64,000 nt of DNA from Marisa cornuarietis (Eukaryota > Mollusca > Gastropoda > Architaenioglossa > Ampullariidae), in assembly GCA_004794655.1 (NCBI GenBank), contig SMMW01000622.1, positions 682,001 through 746,000 on the forward strand. Direction: 5' to 3'. The notes under the pieces were generated by a model. It ran no database searches. It was not told the origin of the DNA and was given only the letters and a program-made list of their open reading frames with translations. This document shows positions 37,501 to 47,142 of the stretch, in pieces. The translations under genes were made by a program, and so were the position numbers. The first letter of the stretch is position 1. Every line of letters begins with the position of its first letter.

Positions 37501-40500
37501 TCCCTGTGCCTATGTTGATAAGAATATTATTTCTTTCTTTAGTTCATTTTTTTCATGTGAGTTTATTCTTTCCGTAATCAACAACAAACGAATGGCCACG
37601 ATCTCTTTCTTTCTCTCTCTCTCTCTCACGCATATATATATATATAGACCAAAGCACACACACACGCGGGCCCACACACTACACACACAAATGTGCACAG
37701 ATACACTGAAACATGCAGTGTTGTCCATCCTACTTTCTTTTACAGTCATTCAGCAAAGAACGAGAGAGAACAGTATTGCACAGCAGTCATTCAGCTAAGA
37801 GCGAGAGAGAACATTATGCACGAGGAGTTATCCAGCTAGGAGCGAGAGAACACTATGTTACAAAAGTCCTGCAGCTAAGAGCGGGGGGGGGGAGCGTGGT
37901 AGCGTGTAGGAGCGGAGGAGCTGTAGAAAGTATTAGTCTGGAGAAGAGCTCTCCGGGGATTACACCGCATGCGCGTTTAGATGAGGCTTAAGAGAAACAA
38001 AAGAGATTTGAGTCAATTTCCCTCATAAAGCAAAGAGATGGTCTTGAGTGAGTGGAGGGTGACTGGTCTGATTCAATTACATCTTATTAATAATGCATTC
38101 TGAACTCAGACAAAAGGTATATCTTGCATGGCGCTCACCCTAGTTATTTTTTGACAATTGACACCGTTGGCCATTACCCTACAGCGACGACACTATGTGA
38201 ACCAAACAAAACGAAGGCTCAAAGCAGATCAAATAAAACAAGTTAATTAAAATAGTTTTCCACACTATGTGATTTTTTTTGACGATTTTAAGTACAGTCA
38301 ATGAAATATTTATGTGAGAGGAATTTTCAGACATTTGATAGTTTTCAGACCTCTGATCTCAGTCCACTTTCTTTCACATACACACAAGCATGTCTGTAAG
38401 CTGTGACAGTGAAGAGAGCTGGAGTGGAGAGGAGTCAAGTGGTTGTACCTGCTGCAGTGTAAACGTCGTCCTGTTACGTCGTTGTTTTCGCCTGGCAAAG
38501 CTGTCGTCATGCAGGTCCACGTGCAGGCCGTAACCCGGATCTGTAAGCAGTTGCCGTCACATGACAGACAGCAAGCGACAGGGACAGACACACAGACAGA
38601 CAGACAATCAGCATGACATGATGGCAGGAGGATTGACCGAAATGGAATACATGAAAACGTAGCTATTTGATAACATGATGACATAATAACATTATCGTGC
38701 AAAAACCATGTTGACTTTTTTGATTCCCTATTCTCAATATTTCAAAATTGTGATAAACAGTAATAAATACTGAAAATAAAATAAATCACCGTATACCTGA
38801 ATTATTATCATTAGCATTAGCAACATCACAACACGGAAACCACTGCTTAAATTAACAGCTTGTCATCATCGGCAACTCAGTACATAAATCACGAGGCTGT
38901 CATCACTGGCAAAATAGTAGGTAAGTCATTAGGCTGTCTGAGCCAGAGTGTGAGGTACGGTAGGTGTGCCAGTGCTACTTTCTTGGTGTTCTGCATCATC
39001 ATCGTTGTGGATGCCAGCAGATGCCAGAGCTACATGGCTATCATGCGATGTACATGTGTATCATGAGTTGTTATAATGTAACTGATATTCTCTTGCGACT
39101 TGTCCAGTTTCTTCCTATGCCATCAAGTGTAGTGAGTACAAGTAGAAACATTTGCCCTCAGTATTGCACGCGTGTTCTTGTTGCGTCGAGTGTGGATAAT
39201 TGCTTGTGAAGATTTGCATGGCATTTTTCGTTTCAGTTATATCTGTAGCATTGCTGATAACAGATGCATTTAATATTTCCTGGTTTCTATAAGGTCAGTC
39301 AGTCAGCCATTCGTCCTTTGACTGGTACTGGTGGTTGGGGGGAGCACATGGATGGACGCGGCAGCTGACAAGCCCCACCATTCAAGCCAGTCTTGAGCGA
39401 TGGCGAGCAGGGCGACCATTCTATTCCTTATCCTTATAAACCAGTTCTTCTTCTGGCCACCGTGGCGTCGACCCCCCCCCCCCTGATAGTCTTCGATAAA
39501 GTATCGTGCCGGGTCACGTGACCAGACCAGACCAGCGTACACCGCTCCGTATCGGCGAGCAGAGTCCACGTTTTATATTTAAAAGGATGTAATATCCAGT
39601 AGTATATTTCTACACTGGTGTCTTACTGCATGTATACCTATATGATCTTTTAATATTGCCTTATTCCTATATAGTCTTGTATTACCTGCAGTCACACACG
39701 GTCCTTGTTTGGCCTTATTCCTGGCATTGCCCATACTAGTTTAAGTCTAGCGCTGCTTGCACGTACGTGCATCCGTTTGAGTTCTGCGTGCGCGTGCTTC
39801 GTCGCCTGTGACAGGCTGGTATAGGGTTCTATGTGTTCTTGTAAGATTACTCGGCTGGAGATGTTCTTTATCAACTGGCTGATTCTAAAGCTTCAGATGA
39901 TACACTGTACAAAACAAAAAAATGAAAACAATTGCATGGTGCATTCTGGCTCCGACATCTATTTAGCGCCTCAACTACTAGGTTATAGGCAGTCTGTGTC
40001 TATCACTGCTGCTGCTGATGCTGCTGTGAACTATGGTGAGCATCGACCTGCCTGGGAGTAGAGACGAGCAGGTATTGTAACGTCGCCCGCCAGTGTGTAC
40101 ACGGCCATCTTTTCAAGTAAGTGTAGATTAATCAAATCAGACTTTTCGGACATTAACTTTGTTTGCTTAATTGAAAGCGAAAAGAATCATTTGTAAAAGA
40201 AAGCTTTCTCGAATATTTGGGGGAGAAACAAAGAGATCAATGTGCATATAGAGTGTAGGAAGAAGCTGAGAGAAAGAAACTCGTGCAAATAGTAAGAATG
40301 TCATCGCCGTATCTTAAGATGCGTAGTGGGACTGCCCGGCCGCACCTTCCTTCTACACCGCGAGGCAGCAGCAGCCGCCGGCCTAATTAAGAGAGCAATA
40401 TTTGCTACATGCATTGTTCTCTTCAAAAGACTGCCTTTCAGAGAGCAAACAGCGAAAGGTGACTTCTCTGTACTCTCAGTAAGCGACTAGTCATCCATCC

Positions 40501-40673
40501 GTCCATACATCGATCGACACACCCCATCAGCCAGTTATACATCCACCCGACCAGCCCCTTATTCGTCCATACGACCAGCCACCTGTACATCCATCCACCC
40601 AGTCATGCGGATAAAAAAGACTTACAGAGACATCAAAATACAACCAATGTTTCCCTCTTTCTCTCGCTCTTTG

Positions 40674-40712
<39 letters not shown>

Positions 40713-40797
40713 TTAAGTACATTAAAGGTATCTCTCTCGCAAAAAAGATATCAAGTACAGTGAATGTTTCTTCCGCACAGCTACATTAAAATACAGC

Positions 40798-40867
<70 letters not shown>

Positions 40868-41846
40868 CATTTCAAAATACAACCACTGTCTCTCTCACGC
40901 ATACGGTGATATTTAAATGCACACATGTCTCACACAAAGACAGTAAAACGCAGGCCATGTCTCTCTTCCTCTCTCTTACAGAAATCTTACACAAAGAGAC
41001 AGTAAAATACAGTTCGTCTCTCTTTCTTTCTCTCTCTCTAACACACACACACACACACACACACACATTAAAATACAGTCAGTACCTCTCTTTCTCTCCC
41101 TCTCTTAAAGACAAACACATACACATTTATAAAGCTTACTTATCAGAAAGATATTAGTAATGTAGACTAATTTAATCGTAATGGCGTCTAACAAGTGTAC
41201 CTACTAGAGATTACGGAGATAATACCTATTAAGCCTGTAATACATTTACATGACCAGGTGCATGTAAGTGTTTTTTGTGAGTGTTGAGTATTCTTTATCA
41301 TACGACTTTAGGCTGTAAAGACTTTCGTATCTTCATTCCTTTCATATCGTAGCTAGTTGTCGGTGTCTATTCATGTCCTTTGACAACGTGGCGCTGCCGT
41401 GCGTTCGAAGACTATTAATGCACGTTAATGCTCGTTTTTTTTAAAATCTGTATTGCATGCAGCCTGCGTTACATCAGGGATGTCTCTAGTTCTCATGTTG
41501 TCTAGTTTTCTGGGGCTCATGGTCACCCTAATCTGATTGTCACGTTGAAGTGACAGTCATAATCAGACACGCGTCTCATATCATGTTGACAAATACAGGT
41601 GTGTCAAATTTCGTATTTATTTGGTAAAACCATCCGGAATGATGACAAAAACGACTTTCGTACACTCTTTAGTGTCTTTGTCATGCAAACGTTCGGTGAT
41701 AGCAGTCTGCGTGATGTAGAGGTGTTTAGAGGCGGCCCCAAAGCAAATCAATTGTACTCACAGGATGGGTGTGGCTGACACGGGTAGTCTACAGCAGTGG
41801 GTCGGCCCGTAGGGTGGAAAGTGGGTGGACAGTGGAAACAGAACAT
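28180..41846 (-). CDS. Drgx: Drgx orthologue, paired-like homeodomain transcription factor (whole spliced gene)
   Basis: Spliced CDS on the minus strand: 41846-41762, 38540-38449, 37187-37086, 33810-32849, 31911-31826 and 28508-28180 (85+92+102+962+86+329 = 1656 bases, 551 aa plus TAG). Every intron is GT...AG and every phase joins cleanly. Seen: N-terminal MFCFHCPP; homeodomain at residues 48-107 with W95, F96, Q97 (homeodomain position 50) and N98; [10 protein letters not shown] at 442-451; OAR motif [17 protein letters not shown] near 521-537. Known: vertebrate DRGX has MFYFHCPP, a near-identical homeodomain, a similar Cys motif and an OAR, and acts in the nucleus in nociceptive sensory and dorsal-horn neurons. 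Inferred: a DNA-binding regulator of sensory-neuron fate here too. It is twice the length of vertebrate DRGX (about 263 aa) because of exon 4. The start was chosen because MF-FHCPP is conserved. Expression and UTRs are not visible. Confidence 0.94.
28276..28382 (-). repeat. 27-bp coding repeat in Drgx exon 6
   Basis: Four in-frame units encode HEQR(T/A)S(L/S)V(S/A). One spacer is lengthened by two codons (GL). The array abuts the OAR motif. The period is a multiple of three, so copy-number changes keep the frame. Confidence 0.85.
29090..29814 (+). mobile_element. Non-autonomous Helitron-like element (3' end clear)
   Basis: The 3' end has a GC-rich hairpin (29784-29804: TACCC..GG, loop, CC.GGGTA). 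Six bases later comes CTAG (29811-29814), and the next base is T, matching the Helitron rule (hairpin, CTRR, insertion before T). The left part has GACCGATCCTCACGAAATTT (29130-29149), a phrase seen near the 5' side of many animal Helitrons. The 5' terminus is uncertain. No Rep/helicase. It sits in Drgx intron 5, antisense to the gene. Confidence 0.6.
31500..31592. repeat. (GT)n(GA)n microsatellite
   Basis: Long GT run, then about nine GA units, in Drgx intron 5 about 230 bases from the donor of exon 5. Confidence 0.97.
31826..31911 (-). CDS. Drgx: Drgx coding exon 5
   Basis: A small exon found by phase and splice sites: acceptor ctctcgcag|C completes Ser414. Residues 415-442 follow, starting [17 protein letters not shown] and ending HPAFK. 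The donor is AAAG|gtactt, phase 1, leaving the G of Gly443. The phases on both sides (2 in, 1 out) fit the neighbouring exons exactly. It precedes the conserved Cys motif in exon 6, as expected for the DRGX mid-region. No long open frame marks it, so transcript support would be useful. Confidence 0.83.
31912..32848 (-). other. Drgx intron 4 (0.94 kb)
   Basis: Phase-2 intron, gtgtgt...ctctcgcag. AT-rich, with ATT repeats near 32530 and a (TAAA)n run near 32577-32600. Nothing else recognised. Confidence 0.8.
32849..33810 (-). CDS. Drgx: Drgx coding exon 4 (homeodomain helix 3 plus long acidic insert)
   Basis: Starts [15 protein letters not shown] after acceptor gttgtaag|GTG, giving recognition helix 3 with Q at position 50 (residue 97). 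It then encodes about 300 residues with no vertebrate DRGX counterpart: rich in D, E, Q, S and N, with no recognised domain. Residues about 162-206 are four 11-residue repeats of the type QG(L/F)-D-Q/E (genomic 33472-33606). The exon ends [16 protein letters not shown], then AG|gtgtgt (phase 2). An open frame runs on to 32779 with an in-frame stop there, but that tail is intron read-through, because exon 5 continues the phase. A retained-intron isoform lacking the OAR cannot be excluded. Confidence 0.93.
33472..33606 (-). repeat. 33-bp coding repeat in Drgx exon 4
   Basis: Four in-frame 33-bp units encode 11-residue repeats ([44 protein letters not shown]). They are acidic and lie about 55 residues after the homeodomain. 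The outer units are the most alike. Confidence 0.85.
35280..35540. promoter_or_regulatory. Candidate intronic enhancer with homeodomain sites
   Basis: GC-balanced block in Drgx intron 3. TAATCC (35335, a K50 Otx/Pitx-type site), TAATTAG (35353), TTTAATC, CATTAATTTG (35463), GGTTAATTTAAT and TAATTAG (35511) lie within about 180 bases. TAAT/ATTA pairs are what paired-like homeodomains, Drgx included, bind. Autoregulation is possible. Motifs seen; function inferred. Confidence 0.42.
36058..36150. repeat. 35-bp tandem repeat with E-box and CRE-like cores
   Basis: Two full units and a partial one start at CGTACAGCTG. They carry CAGCTG, CACGTG or AACGTG, and TGACGTTAC or TGATGTCAC. In Drgx intron 3. 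Confidence 0.65.
37086..37187 (-). CDS. Drgx: Drgx coding exon 3 (homeodomain helices 1-2)
   Basis: Thirty-four codons in phase 0 (residues 60-93). They begin [17 protein letters not shown] and end [13 protein letters not shown]. The [24 protein letters not shown] core is the DRGX signature. Acceptor cgacag|TTA, donor CAG|gtaag. The intron after ...ARVQ and before VWFQN is the common paired-like homeobox intron position. Confidence 0.96.
37188..38448 (-). other. Drgx intron 2 (1.26 kb)
   Basis: Phase-0 intron splitting the homeodomain, gtacaa...gacgacag. It contains CT and TA microsatellites near 37610-37645 and a degenerate tandem array at 37742-37890. A duplicated gtcgt-accaatgaaca motif sits just upstream of exon 3. 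No other feature was recognised. Confidence 0.85.
37742..37890. repeat. Degenerate tandem repeat in Drgx intron 2
   Basis: About four units of roughly 40-45 bases built on CAGCTAAGAGCGAGAGAGAA followed by CACTATG-like text; ends in a poly-G run. Confidence 0.65.
38449..38540 (-). CDS. Drgx: Drgx coding exon 2 (homeodomain N-terminal arm and helix 1 start)
   Basis: Acceptor tgcttacag|AT completes Tyr29. The exon then encodes residues 30-59, ending [36 protein letters not shown] agrees almost residue for residue with vertebrate DRGX. It supplies the basic N-terminal arm that contacts the minor groove and the start of helix 1. The donor is CAG|gtacaa, phase 0. The homeodomain is therefore split by introns after homeodomain positions 12 and 46. 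Confidence 0.95.
39300..39575 (-). mobile_element. RTE-like LINE 3' fragment (copy D) in Drgx intron 1
   Basis: The minus frame reads [20 protein letters not shown], then GGQKKNWF and [13 protein letters not shown]. This is the same C-terminal region that closes copies A-C. Same strand as Drgx. A poly-C run replaces part of the glycine-rich segment. Confidence 0.8.
40310..40400. promoter_or_regulatory. Small GC-rich TAATTA block in intron 1
   Basis: Sequence from GTAGTGGGACTGCCCGGCCG to GCCGGCCTAATTAAGAGAGC. It is GC-rich against AT-rich flanks, with a homeodomain core TAATTAAG at 40384. Weak regulatory candidate. Confidence 0.28.
40615..41130. repeat. Compound CT/CA/GT/GA microsatellite field
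   Basis: Alternating (CT)n, (CA)n (40692-40711 and 41041-41067), (GT)n (40800-40849) and (GA)n (40848-40867) runs. They are joined by a recurring ACATTAAAATACAGTC-like linker, so the whole is a degenerate higher-order array. Drgx intron 1. Confidence 0.85.
41762..41846 (-). CDS. Drgx: Drgx coding exon 1 (start codon, MFCFHCPP motif)
   Basis: Encodes residues 1-28 plus the first base of codon 29, starting [16 protein letters not shown]. The opening MF-FHCPP matches the conserved N-terminus of vertebrate DRGX, which fixes the start and shows this short exon is real despite its small size. The donor reads T|gtgagt (phase 1). A CT/CA microsatellite lies 150-210 bases upstream of the ATG. No TATA box was recognised; any 5' UTR exon lies at higher coordinates and was not identified. 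Confidence 0.88.
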
Positions 41847-41997
41847 GACGCAGTATACTACCACCTTGGTGACCCACACACAAGATTTGATCTCTCTCTG
41901 AAATGATCAGACCAGTGAAAACTGTTAGTGAATATACACAAAAATGGGAGATTACAGGTCAATTGAATAATTTGTATACTGTCTGTCTGTCTGTCGA

Positions 41998-42055
<58 letters not shown>

Positions 42056-42100
42056 TTGTGCGCGGACAGGTGCATATAACACGTGTGCTCTCTCTCTCTC
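41847..42100 (-). promoter_or_regulatory. Drgx 5' flank / probable 5' UTR-proximal region
   Basis: The sequence directly upstream of the Drgx ATG. It is occupied largely by a (CT)n run (41998-42017) joined to a (CA)n run (42017-42054). No TATA element or initiator was recognised, so the transcription start is unknown. Read on the minus strand the tract is (TG)n then (AG)n, GA-rich like many invertebrate core-promoter regions. Confidence 0.35.
41998..42054. repeat. (CT)n(CA)n microsatellite 0.15-0.2 kb upstream of the Drgx ATG
   Basis: About ten CT units followed by about nineteen CA units, preceded by GTCT repeats (41980-41994). Confidence 0.97.
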
Positions 42101-43351
42101 CCAGTGACCTCAGCCTCCGAACAGAAGCAAGAAATATTAATGTTTAGAAACCTTTCTTGCAGAAAACATTTTGAACAATTTTTAGTTCATATAGATCGAC
42201 AGATGGCATTACGCACATTGCGTAATACAAAAATATTTTCAAAACCATTGTATTAAAACTGTGTCTTAGTTCCCATATTCCTTTCAAAGGTATACTATAA
42301 GTAATAGTAAAGAAGAGATTATTTGATTATTTGAAAACGCAAGTTCTTGTTAGATTCACAGTTCTTAGTGATGTTGGGTTTACACAGGACACTGAAATCT
42401 CTCCTTGCAGCTTTAGCTATCTAGTCATAATCAACTGAACTTATTTTAATGTCTCCTATTTTCCACATATTAAAACAAAGCAAAATTTAAAAGGTTCATG
42501 GTACTCATTAAAACTCCGATTGATTTTAGTTAAAAACTGAATAAATACGAACCAGCTCAACATATTTAAATATTCAAGCAAGAGAAGGCCATCAAAGCTG
42601 CATACTGATATAAGTAAGTGATGTATTACTAATTCACAAAATTCAATTAGATTACGAGCAGGACAAACGATGTCATTGTACATCACATCTGGAGGCCGAT
42701 GAAAGGTTTCACTCGCGTATACAATGACACCGTACATGGTCCTCCAACTTTGCCAAAGAGTGTTTCTTTACGACCGATTTGGGGTTTATCTGACCCCCCC
42801 AAAAAAAAAAATAAAAAAAAAGATTTTTCCCGACCAAAGAGGAGACAGGCTTTTTTTTTTTTTTTTTTACAAATTGGATACCACGCGAGAACAACGTAAA
42901 GATTAGATTAAGCAGACGGTGATATATGACACAAGGTCTTTGCAAACTATTGTCCACGTCATTTCACGGGTGAATAAGTAACATACTTTATCTGAGACGA
43001 CAATGACAATTTAATACAAAATGTTGCAAGAAGTGCTGTCTTCTTTTTTTATTACGTTTTTGTTTACAAGTGTCGTTTTCAAGTGTGGTTTTCCAAAATT
43101 AGTTTATTGAGTGTTGCCGTCTTCAAATCACGGACTGGTCCAGACACACAAATGAAGAAGAAACCGATCTTTACTACACAAAACCTTACAGTGCACCTTA
43201 AAAAGTAAAACATGTGATTTGACTGCAGTTATTTAAAAAACATAACGTGATTCTTAATTTTAATTACGATTTTCAATGACATTTTTTTTTTTACAGTAAG
43301 CCATGCTTTATGAGATTTCGCTGAAGAAAGTGATGCGCTAACTGACCATTT

Positions 43352-43422
<71 letters not shown>
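43352..43422. repeat. (GACA)n microsatellite
   Basis: About 17 uninterrupted tetranucleotide units. Confidence 0.97.
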
Positions 43423-44192
43423 CACCTTATTATCCTGTATACATCCCATCTATAATAATACTTTAACTTGTCAATTTTTTAGAAGAATTCACATTTCTGA
43501 TTTGTACTAAAAAAAATAAAGATAGCTTTATGTTTATCTTTCAAGATATTTTCTCGATTTTTATTTTTTTTTTAAATCTTTCAGAATTTTAAAAATATAG
43601 AATACGTCCAGAAATGCTATCACAGCTAGAGAAAATCTGGAAACCAGTGTACTCTGAAACTACATTAGAACTTTCAGCTTTCAACGTCAACCTTTGTTAT
43701 TTATGAGATTTTGAAAACATGGAAGCAGCACATTCTATCTCACGCACTCTCAAACAGCCTTCTGGAATAACTTCAAAACAATATGTCAGACAAAAATCTG
43801 TCCCCATATTATTGGTATAAATATGTTGGAGGAAGAACTATCATAGTACTATTCACAATAATTAGGGAAACTGTCTCATTATTATTCACTAACAAAGTGT
43901 CGTCGAATTAAGGAAAGTTGCTAACGCCGTGTAATCGGCTCAGCTGGTTGTGATCTCTACTCACTCTGCTCATTTCACAAGGTCTCTTCGTCTGTAGGCA
44001 AATGAAAATTTCATAGAAAGTTAATCGTTTTGTCGTTCAGTCTTGTGAAACAAGGTGCAGGTGCCCTAGTTTTGTCATTCGCTCTTGTCCACTACTTCTG
44101 TGTTTGGATTGTTGAGGTTAGATAGAACAGGACTTCTAATGTTACTTTTTACGGCATATATTTCTTCATCACAATTACACAGCTGTTGCTTA

Positions 44193-44232
44193 AGTAATCA
44201 CTAGTACAAATAATTAATCATTAGTACAAATA
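44193..44232. repeat. Duplicated 'AATCATTAGTACAAATA' with TAATTAATCATTA core
   Basis: Two 17-bp copies (first AATCACTAGTACAAATA) separated by ATT. The junction gives TAATTAATCATTAG, a paired-homeodomain-like site, about 2.4 kb upstream of the Drgx start. Confidence 0.6.
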
Positions 44233-44674
44233 AAAGTTATGAAACTAAAACTACACATAAGAATCGACAAGGTGTGTAACTTTACATCAGGTGATTGATC
44301 AAAAGGTCGTGTTTACACTTTTTTGTCTTCATTTTTAAAAAGCTGAAAAGATGTAACATTATCACACTGTCTTGTCTAATTGAATGCTTCAAGCTTATGT
44401 CATTCTATCTTAATAGGTTATTATCATTATTGTTGTTGTTTCCGCTGCTGCTATTGTTAGAAGTAATAGCAGTAGAAGCACAACAGCAGATTCCAACATT
44501 ACCAGGTGATAAGTTATTATTTGTGACGTAGCTTTAACATTTTATTAAATTTTATTCGAAATTACCTCAGTGGGTAATAAATAAACACTTGCCTCGTTTT
44601 GAGTGAAGATTGTATATTTCTAGAAAATAATTTAATGCCCAAACATGTTCTAGGCTGCTCACCTAAATTTCTCC

Positions 44675-44772
44675 GAACTAATGTGCTTAAATACCAATAG
44701 TCCTGACTGCCTCATACTGTTCCGAACTGATGTGTTTAAATAGCTACAACCCTGGCTGCCTCATATTTGGTG
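44675..44772. repeat. 49-bp direct duplication
   Basis: Two copies starting CCGAACT(A/G)ATGTG(C/T)TTAAAT and ending CTG(A/G)CTGCCTCATA. Confidence 0.7.
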
Positions 44773-45549
44773 TGAAATGCCACTTCTAAGCACCTATGTG
44801 GCTTAGTATTTGTTTAATACATCTGAATGTACAATCTTGTTTCTTACAAAGTGACACCGATACCTGCTTTTGTTATAGTGAGGCGCAATAAAACTAGTGC
44901 AGCGATGGTCGCAGACATCATACCTCTGAATGTGTTTGGTGGATGAACTGACAGACAAATAGATAGGCAGGTAGACAACCAGACATACAGATATAGCTAC
45001 AGGGAGACTGCCAGACAACCAGCCAGCCAGACAGGTTGTTGTTACCACTGCCATGGCGGTGATGTGAAGAAATACTCAAATCTTCAACCTACCTTAGATT
45101 TTCATCTGCTACTGTGCACTTACAGGAAGAGAATGATGCTGGCTGTGTGCCAGGCTTTTAATATTCAGTTTGGGGCAAACGTTTGTCGCCGTCGTGTGAT
45201 AAAGTACATCAGGGACTTGCTCCCAGCAAGTCAAGGGAATTTTCACCAGACTTAAAGTAGGAAAAAGTATGTAGTCTTGTCTGACAATTCTGCTTTAAAA
45301 TTTCATACTTTATGTTCGTGTCTCACTCTATCAGTCTGTGTGGGTAATAATCATTTAGCGTGAGAGCTCTTTCACAACCGCCGCAAGAACTGTCGAAGGT
45401 AACAAAGCCGCTCACTTACCTAGAAAATCCAACAAGCCATCGACATGGACCAGGTGAGAGTATGTCTTATTTCTTCAACTTGTCTGCATCGTCAGGCGTT
45501 GCTGAAGTCTTAAATTGCATCTTGAATAGCAAACGGCAGGAGTCAAGTA

Positions 45550-45870
45550 ATGTTGTGCGGCAGAGACCAGGGCCGGAGCGGCATGCAGCATGCGTGAGAG
45601 ACGTAGCGCCGCCTCCCTGTGTGAGTGGCGGGTATCGATCTCCTGCCGCCGGCGACCACTCCCTGCCGCCCTCCCCCCGCGCCCTGACGGACGTGCTGCG
45701 GTCCGCCCCAGTGTCGATGGCAGCCTCCAGGCGCGTCATCCCACGTCGCCGTCACACACAGCAGCAAGACAACGCTTCCCTGCTGCACGCGGCACGCTTG
45801 TCTGTTTTCTCTGTCCTCGCCTCTTGTCGTCCACATCGTCAACGGAAGGGAGGGAGCCGTCAGATAGAAG
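45550..45870. promoter_or_regulatory. CpG-rich island upstream of Drgx
   Basis: Strikingly GC- and CpG-rich (gccgccggcgaccactccc, ccgcgccctgacggacg) within AT-rich DNA, 3.7-4.0 kb upstream of the Drgx start codon. Long open frames occur on both strands (183 and 144 codons). They overlap and show no domain, so they follow from GC content. It could hold a distal promoter or a non-coding first exon for Drgx, or an unrelated small gene. Confidence 0.35.
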
Positions 45871-46068
45871 AGCGTGTTGATGGTGGACGACAAACATGGA
45901 TTCTGCAATGACGCCGTCCCTAGATATTTTCCTGCTACCGGAGAGACGGCAGCTTCGTGTCTGAGCGTCCACACCACGTAGAAGTTGGAGCGAGGGAAAC
46001 TAAGCTTCTGGTCTAAACAGCTGCCTTAAAGTTTTTAAGAAACATTTACAGACAACTATACCAGAGGC

Positions 46069-46130
46069 TGTAGCTGCGGGCCTGAGGTATCTGCCCTTTC
46101 TGGATGCTAGACCTCAGGTCTGTAGCTACA
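46069..46130. repeat. Imperfect inverted repeat (hairpin)
   Basis: The left arm TGTAGCTGCGGGCCTGAGGT (46069-46088) pairs with 46111-46130 with three mismatches; 22-base loop. Similar GTAGCTGCA-GCCT phrases recur up to 46320, suggesting a decayed repeat. Confidence 0.65.
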
Positions 46131-46466
46131 GGTTCAGAGACTGGCCCAAGAAACGTCTGTCTACCTCGGACAAAACATGGAGCTTAGGCCATCTGCTGGC
46201 CTTTGGCGTCTGTATAGGTTTACAGAGAGCAGCATTCTTTTTGGTACATTAGTACTTCCGATGTAGCTGCATGCCTTTGGCCCAAAACTACGTACGGTCC
46301 TAAAGAAGTAGCTGTACGCTAACACACTTCTTGCTTTGTCATAGGACAATATCTCATCACAAGGCATCATTTGGCGTGCTACAACAATAGGCATCATGTC
46401 CGCAACCAAAAGAAAGCCATTGCAAAAGTGCGATCGGAAATATTTTACCTGGTTTGTTATAGGAAG

Positions 46467-46469
<3 letters not shown>

Positions 46470-46549
<80 letters not shown>
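46470..46549. repeat. (CA)n microsatellite, 80 bp
   Basis: About 40 uninterrupted CA units, the longest pure dinucleotide run in the window. Confidence 0.98.
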
Positions 46550-46550
<1 letters not shown>

Positions 46551-47072
46551 GGATAAATCTAAGACATGAAATGGCGACTAATTAATAAATTGTATTTTTT
46601 GTGGCAAACGCAGACAAACATTCTTGCACTTGTCAATTTGAAATTTATTTTTTAAGTGGAATCGTCGTTAAAAAGATCTGAAAGTAGACATTTTTTAAAG
46701 AAATGTCGATATTTGTAAAGCATCTATATGAGGGACACAATATCGGGTTTTCCAAAATCATGTCGATCTCTCTTGTCTGTGCTCGTTCCCCAGAACTGTT
46801 GTAAAAGTGGTAGAAACAGTGGGAGTCATTAATAACTTTTTACCAGAACAAATTCGTCTTCATAACGAGAATAGTCATAATATGTCTAAACTATATTCTT
46901 GTTTTTTGACGAAATACGTTGTTATTTGGACTGTCTTTTTAAATCATTTTTCACCACGCATCAAATAAAGACGTAAATTGAAATCTGATTGGATTCAAAC
47001 TTTTTTGCTTGTTCTTTTGTGGTGCACACTAAAGGAAATGTAGACACCATTTCACTTAAATTCCCATGAATT

Positions 47073-47142
<70 letters not shown>

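Larger units (their letters stand above)
38541..41761 (-). other. Drgx intron 1 (3.2 kb)
   Basis: Phase-1 intron, gtgagt...cttacag. It holds a minus-strand RTE fragment (39300-39575), a short GC-rich TAATTAAG block (40310-40400) and a dense compound microsatellite field (40615-41130). The rest is AT-rich with no recognisable exon. Confidence 0.85.
42100..45540. other. Drgx upstream flank, no exon recognised
   Basis: AT-rich. Contains poly-A and poly-T runs (42787-42868), a (GACA)n run, a 19-bp duplication at 44193-44232 and a 49-bp duplication at 44675-44772. No coding exon seen. Confidence 0.5.

Noticed and set aside
45360..45977. 183-codon plus and 144-codon minus open frames
   Set aside because: Overlapping frames in a CpG-rich island with no recognisable domain; explained by base composition.
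46357..46556. Open frames of poly-Cys-Val or poly-His-Thr over CA/GT runs
   Set aside because: Pure microsatellite translation.
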